From: a virus
Reading direction: 5' to 3' (one strand)
Virus record (IMG/VR): IMGVR_UViG_3300047481_002042
Span: 1 to 23,370 of that record
Length of the DNA: 23,370 nt
Under the pieces are notes generated by a model. The model was not told the origin of the DNA. It ran no database searches and saw nothing but the letters and a program-made list of their open reading frames with translations. The position numbers were made by a program, and so were the translations under genes. Positions 21,045 to 23,370 of the stretch are shown piece by piece; the stretch's first letter is position 1; each line of letters opens with the position of its first letter.

Positions 21045-23249
21045 TTATAACTTGTATTTTGTAAATAAATTTTGTAATCGATCGTTAAATTCCTTGAAAG
21101 CTTGAGTTATCTCTGATTTAACTTTATTTGAGTATGCCTCCGCTTGTTCCTTTGATTGTAATGTTTTTGCAAAAACTTTGCCACCAGTTGAGGATATTGT
21201 GATTTCCATTTTTAAATCTACACCAGGCATAGCTTGACTCTCTCTTTCAACTTCATGCTCAAAGTGCAATCTCAGGTTTAGAGCTGGTGCTGTGGCTACA
21301 ATCTCTTTTTCTTCTGTTAGATTTTCTTTTACACCAAAGCCACTTTGTAGTCCTTGTGTTAAAAATTTTCCAGTAATCTTAAATGGATGACCTTTATATA
21401 TTGCATCATCGTTGATTACAATTCCTTCATGCTTTTCTAGATCTCCAATCTCGCTGGTTGCATTGTTTAAAATCTCATCACCTAATTTCACAATTGCTGT
21501 ATATACAACGCTATCATTAATTACTTTTTGCAGGTCTAGATTTGGAAAATCCTGAGCTATATTTTTGCTATCAATTGCTTTTATATATTGCTGACGTGTA
21601 ATTAGTGGTGTTTGAAATTTCACATCCTTTAGCCAATCTCCTAATGTTTTTTCAACCGCAGTGCCTTGTGGATAAAGCGTTATCTTTTCAGATAATGGTC
21701 TTTGTAGGTTTGGAGTTGCTTTGAATTTAACATCAACTGTACCTAATACTTTAAAGCCATTTTTCTCAGCTACAACATTTAGCTTATTAATATAGTCTTG
21801 CATAGCCTGCTTATCGTAGCTTATATTGTTAGCTTCGCGAGACTTTACTCTACCAGTTTTAGGATCTACATTCTTAGGTTTTATTTCTTTTAATCCGTGG
21901 ATAGCTAAGAAGTTGCCTATATCGCCATATCCAATTACGTTTGTTTGTCCTTCTACGTATTCAATATTTAGTAGGATGTTTGGATTATCTATTAAGCCAA
22001 GTCGTTTTAACTCATTTCCTGTGGATGGAATTGCGTCGTTGAAGATTTTTAATACTTTACCACCTATCTTTATGAAGCCATGCTCTTGTCCATCTTTGGC
22101 TGGAAAGCGTGTTGGTAGGTCTGCCGTCGTAATTCCCTTAATATCTAAATCGCTTGCAGATCCTCTATCCATTGCAAACTCACGTTTACCATTAATATCG
22201 GCTAATCTTACCGATGCATTCACTCCATCTATTTTTACACTAGTACCACCTCTTTTTATAGACTCAATTGATTTTTTGAATACATTAATCAATCCTTCTC
22301 CAGTATTAGTAAAGTCAAAGGGGTGAGCCATATGACCTCCAGCACCACCCTCAGATAGCATACCCTTTGCAGCTTTTTTAATTTTTGGTGCTAGGTAAAG
22401 TCCCAACGCTACTATAGAGCCTCCAGGTATAGCTGCTATTCCTACTGCTTTGAGTGTTGTTATTAGTGCAGCTTTTTCTTCAGCATTTAGCTTTTCTCGA
22501 CGAACTAGTTTTGATAATCCACTTTTAGCATCACCTCCCTGCTCTTTTGCTTTTTGTATAAATTGCTTAATCTTAGAAGTATCAAAAGCCACCTCCTTTA
22601 TATTTGTTGGATTTTTTAGTAGTGTATTGGTGACTTTTTCTAACTCATCATCAGATAGGTTGGGGTAGTTTGATTTTATATTCTCAATATCCTTTTTTTG
22701 TATATCCCTTCTTAATACACTAGCGCTGATAGATCCATTAAATCCATCGGTTCTATTACTATAGTTAAGTGGAGTTACATCTACTGGTAATTTCACAGCC
22801 ATTACTCCTTGTGGAATGAATCGACCATCTTTAGTACCTTGTTTTTTGTATTTTTCATTGATAGCTTGAACAAACAAGTCTGACCTTTTGGCATCATCAC
22901 CTTTGCTACTTGCTGCCATTGCAAGTTTGGCTTTTGAGTTTTTAGACAATCTCAAAGCATACTCATAAGCAGCTTGCATTGGGTTATCGAAGTTTACTGG
23001 AATTACTTTTATTTTTGAGTTTGTAGCTAGAATATTCCAGATTTTTATAGATTCCTCTCTGGTAATTCCTTCACGCTCAACCGGTCCTACCATTACCAAC
23101 ACCTCTTTTACATCTTGTCTTTCTGCATATTTATCTGCTAATTGAAGATGTCCAGCGTGTGGTGGTTTAAATCCTCCTGGAAGGAGTACAGTGATGCCTT
23201 GCTCCTCTAGCAAGATACTTTCTACTAGATATTTAACTAAATCGTTCAT
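21045..23249 (-). CDS. Leader + cytidylyltransferase-like domain + DUF6267/ligase-like nucleotidyltransferase fusion
   Basis: This 734-residue protein starts at ATG 23249-23247. Residues 1-17 (MNDLVKYLVESILLEEQ) are leader-like with LLE|E. Residues 18-185 form an HxGH nucleotidyltransferase domain: PGGFKPPHAGH (24-34) and the SISASVLRRD signature (173-182), as in NMN adenylyl- or cytidylyltransferases. A helical linker with a hydrophobic, Gly-rich part follows (262-289). At 298-310 it reads LSE|GGAGGHMAHP, the usual start of DUF6267-type proteins. The ligase-like half has motif I KIDG (339-342), LLNIEYVEG (426-434), HEGIVI (607-612) and FKITGKF (623-629), as in covalent nucleotidyltransferases. 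Substrates are unknown; NAD-related chemistry or nucleic-acid end repair are both possible. LTE|E (644-647) precedes a C-terminal domain. The start ATG overlaps the preceding TGA. Confidence 0.85.
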   Translation of the reverse strand: MNDLVKYLVESILLEEQGITVLLPGGFKPPHAGHLQLADKYAERQDVKEVLVMVGPVEREGITREESIKIWNILATNSKIKVIPVNFDNPMQAAYEYALRLSKNSKAKLAMAASSKGDDAKRSDLFVQAINEKYKKQGTKDGRFIPQGVMAVKLPVDVTPLNYSNRTDGFNGSISASVLRRDIQKKDIENIKSNYPNLSDDELEKVTNTLLKNPTNIKEVAFDTSKIKQFIQKAKEQGGDAKSGLSKLVRREKLNAEEKAALITTLKAVGIAAIPGGSIVALGLYLAPKIKKAAKGMLSEGGAGGHMAHPFDFTNTGEGLINVFKKSIESIKRGGTSVKIDGVNASVRLADINGKREFAMDRGSASDLDIKGITTADLPTRFPAKDGQEHGFIKIGGKVLKIFNDAIPSTGNELKRLGLIDNPNILLNIEYVEGQTNVIGYGDIGNFLAIHGLKEIKPKNVDPKTGRVKSREANNISYDKQAMQDYINKLNVVAEKNGFKVLGTVDVKFKATPNLQRPLSEKITLYPQGTAVEKTLGDWLKDVKFQTPLITRQQYIKAIDSKNIAQDFPNLDLQKVINDSVVYTAIVKLGDEILNNATSEIGDLEKHEGIVINDDAIYKGHPFKITGKFLTQGLQSGFGVKENLTEEKEIVATAPALNLRLHFEHEVERESQAMPGVDLKMEITISSTGGKVFAKTLQSKEQAEAYSNKVKSEITQAFKEFNDRLQNLFTKYKL

Positions 23250-23370
23250 TGCTTATAAATAGTTGAGCTTTTGTGTATTATTGCCGTTAGCTCATTTACT
23301 TTTGCTTGTAATTTATTTACTTTTTCTATTAACCCAACAATTAAATCACTAATAGACTTATCCTTTATTG
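23246..23370 (-). CDS. C-terminal end of an upstream gene, coiled coil (partial)
   Basis: The frame is open from the right edge and ends at TGA 23248-23246, overlapping the next ATG (ATGA). The 40 visible residues include KSISDLIVGLIEKVNKLQAK and VNELTAIIHKS, a parallel coiled coil. Endings like this are common after peptidase-S74-type chaperone domains of phage tail fibres and spikes, but such a short fragment cannot prove that. The last codons (TIYKQ) also contain the promoter-like element used by the following gene. Confidence 0.65.
   Translation of the reverse strand, partial: IKDKSISDLIVGLIEKVNKLQAKVNELTAIIHKSSTIYKQ
23253..23262 (-). promoter_or_regulatory. Candidate late promoter element (CTATTTATAA)
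   Basis: In the gene direction it reads CAACTATTTATAAGCAATG, only 3 nt before the ATG of the 734-residue gene and inside the last codons of the upstream gene. If it is a promoter, the transcript would be leaderless or nearly so, or initiation would lie inside the gene. Confidence 0.45.

Noticed and set aside
21826-22326. 166-codon open frame on the plus strand
   Set aside because: It lies fully opposite the ligase-like half of the 734-residue protein, whose motifs are intact, and it has no recognisable domain.
1878-23262. Reading TTATAAATAG as T4 late promoters on the plus strand
   Set aside because: The octamer TATAAATA is present on that strand, but no supported gene runs in that direction, and the copies sit just before minus-strand starts. 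I treat them as minus-strand elements, with the orientation problem noted.

Overview
This window looks like part of the late (virion) gene cluster of a T4-like contractile-tailed phage. All supported genes lie on the minus strand, so transcription runs from the right edge to the left edge. The DNA is AT-rich, genes are tightly packed, and many overlap by 1-20 nt or share TAATG or ATGA junctions. Recognisable T4-type virion proteins are large terminase (gp17), portal (gp20), prohead protease (gp21), scaffold (gp22), major capsid protein (gp23) and the neck/tail-completion set gp13, gp14 and gp15. A PhoH ATPase is also present. I see no tRNA, rRNA, IS element or CRISPR array. Start codons almost never have a Shine-Dalgarno sequence and instead follow A-rich leaders. 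Together with a DUF6808/6549-like membrane protein, this points to a Bacteroidota host, although that is inference.

In transcription order the layout is as follows. (1) 23370-17344 is an accessory block: the 3' end of an unknown gene, a 734-residue cytidylyltransferase/ligase-like fusion, a zinc-ribbon protein, a membrane-anchored GAF-like protein, a basic three-module protein, a leader-bearing small protein, a Dps-like helical protein, an acidic leader-bearing protein and a spanin-like membrane protein. (2) 17342-7686 is the packaging and head block: gp17, gp20, two unknowns, gp21, two coiled-coil proteins, an acidic core-like protein, a terminator and structured intergenic region, gp22, gp23 and a terminator. 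(3) 7609-4632 is a second accessory block: a double-leader protein, PhoH, an exported protein and a nucleotidyltransferase fusion. (4) 4620-1 is the neck and tail block: gp13-like, gp14, gp15-like, two unknowns and the N-terminal part of a fibre-like protein that runs off the left edge.

The most interesting signal links the accessory genes to the head. Many otherwise unrelated proteins begin with, or carry internally, a short amphipathic leader of the general form MKLxxLIxxxIRExVxxVLxE. It ends at or near an (L/I)-x-E tripeptide, which is the cleavage rule of the T4 prohead protease gp21. The same tripeptide also sits at module junctions inside multi-domain proteins, for example LSE|G between the cytidylyltransferase and ligase-like halves of the 734-residue protein and LME|A in the basic three-module protein. 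I infer a capsid-targeting and processing system, like the T4 internal proteins and Alt but much enlarged, that packages enzymes and basic peptides into the head for injection with the DNA. A second shared signal is a near-identical 10-bp element, CTATTTATAA in the direction of transcription. It lies 3-16 nt upstream of eight gene starts and twice follows directly after a terminator, so it is probably a phage late promoter.
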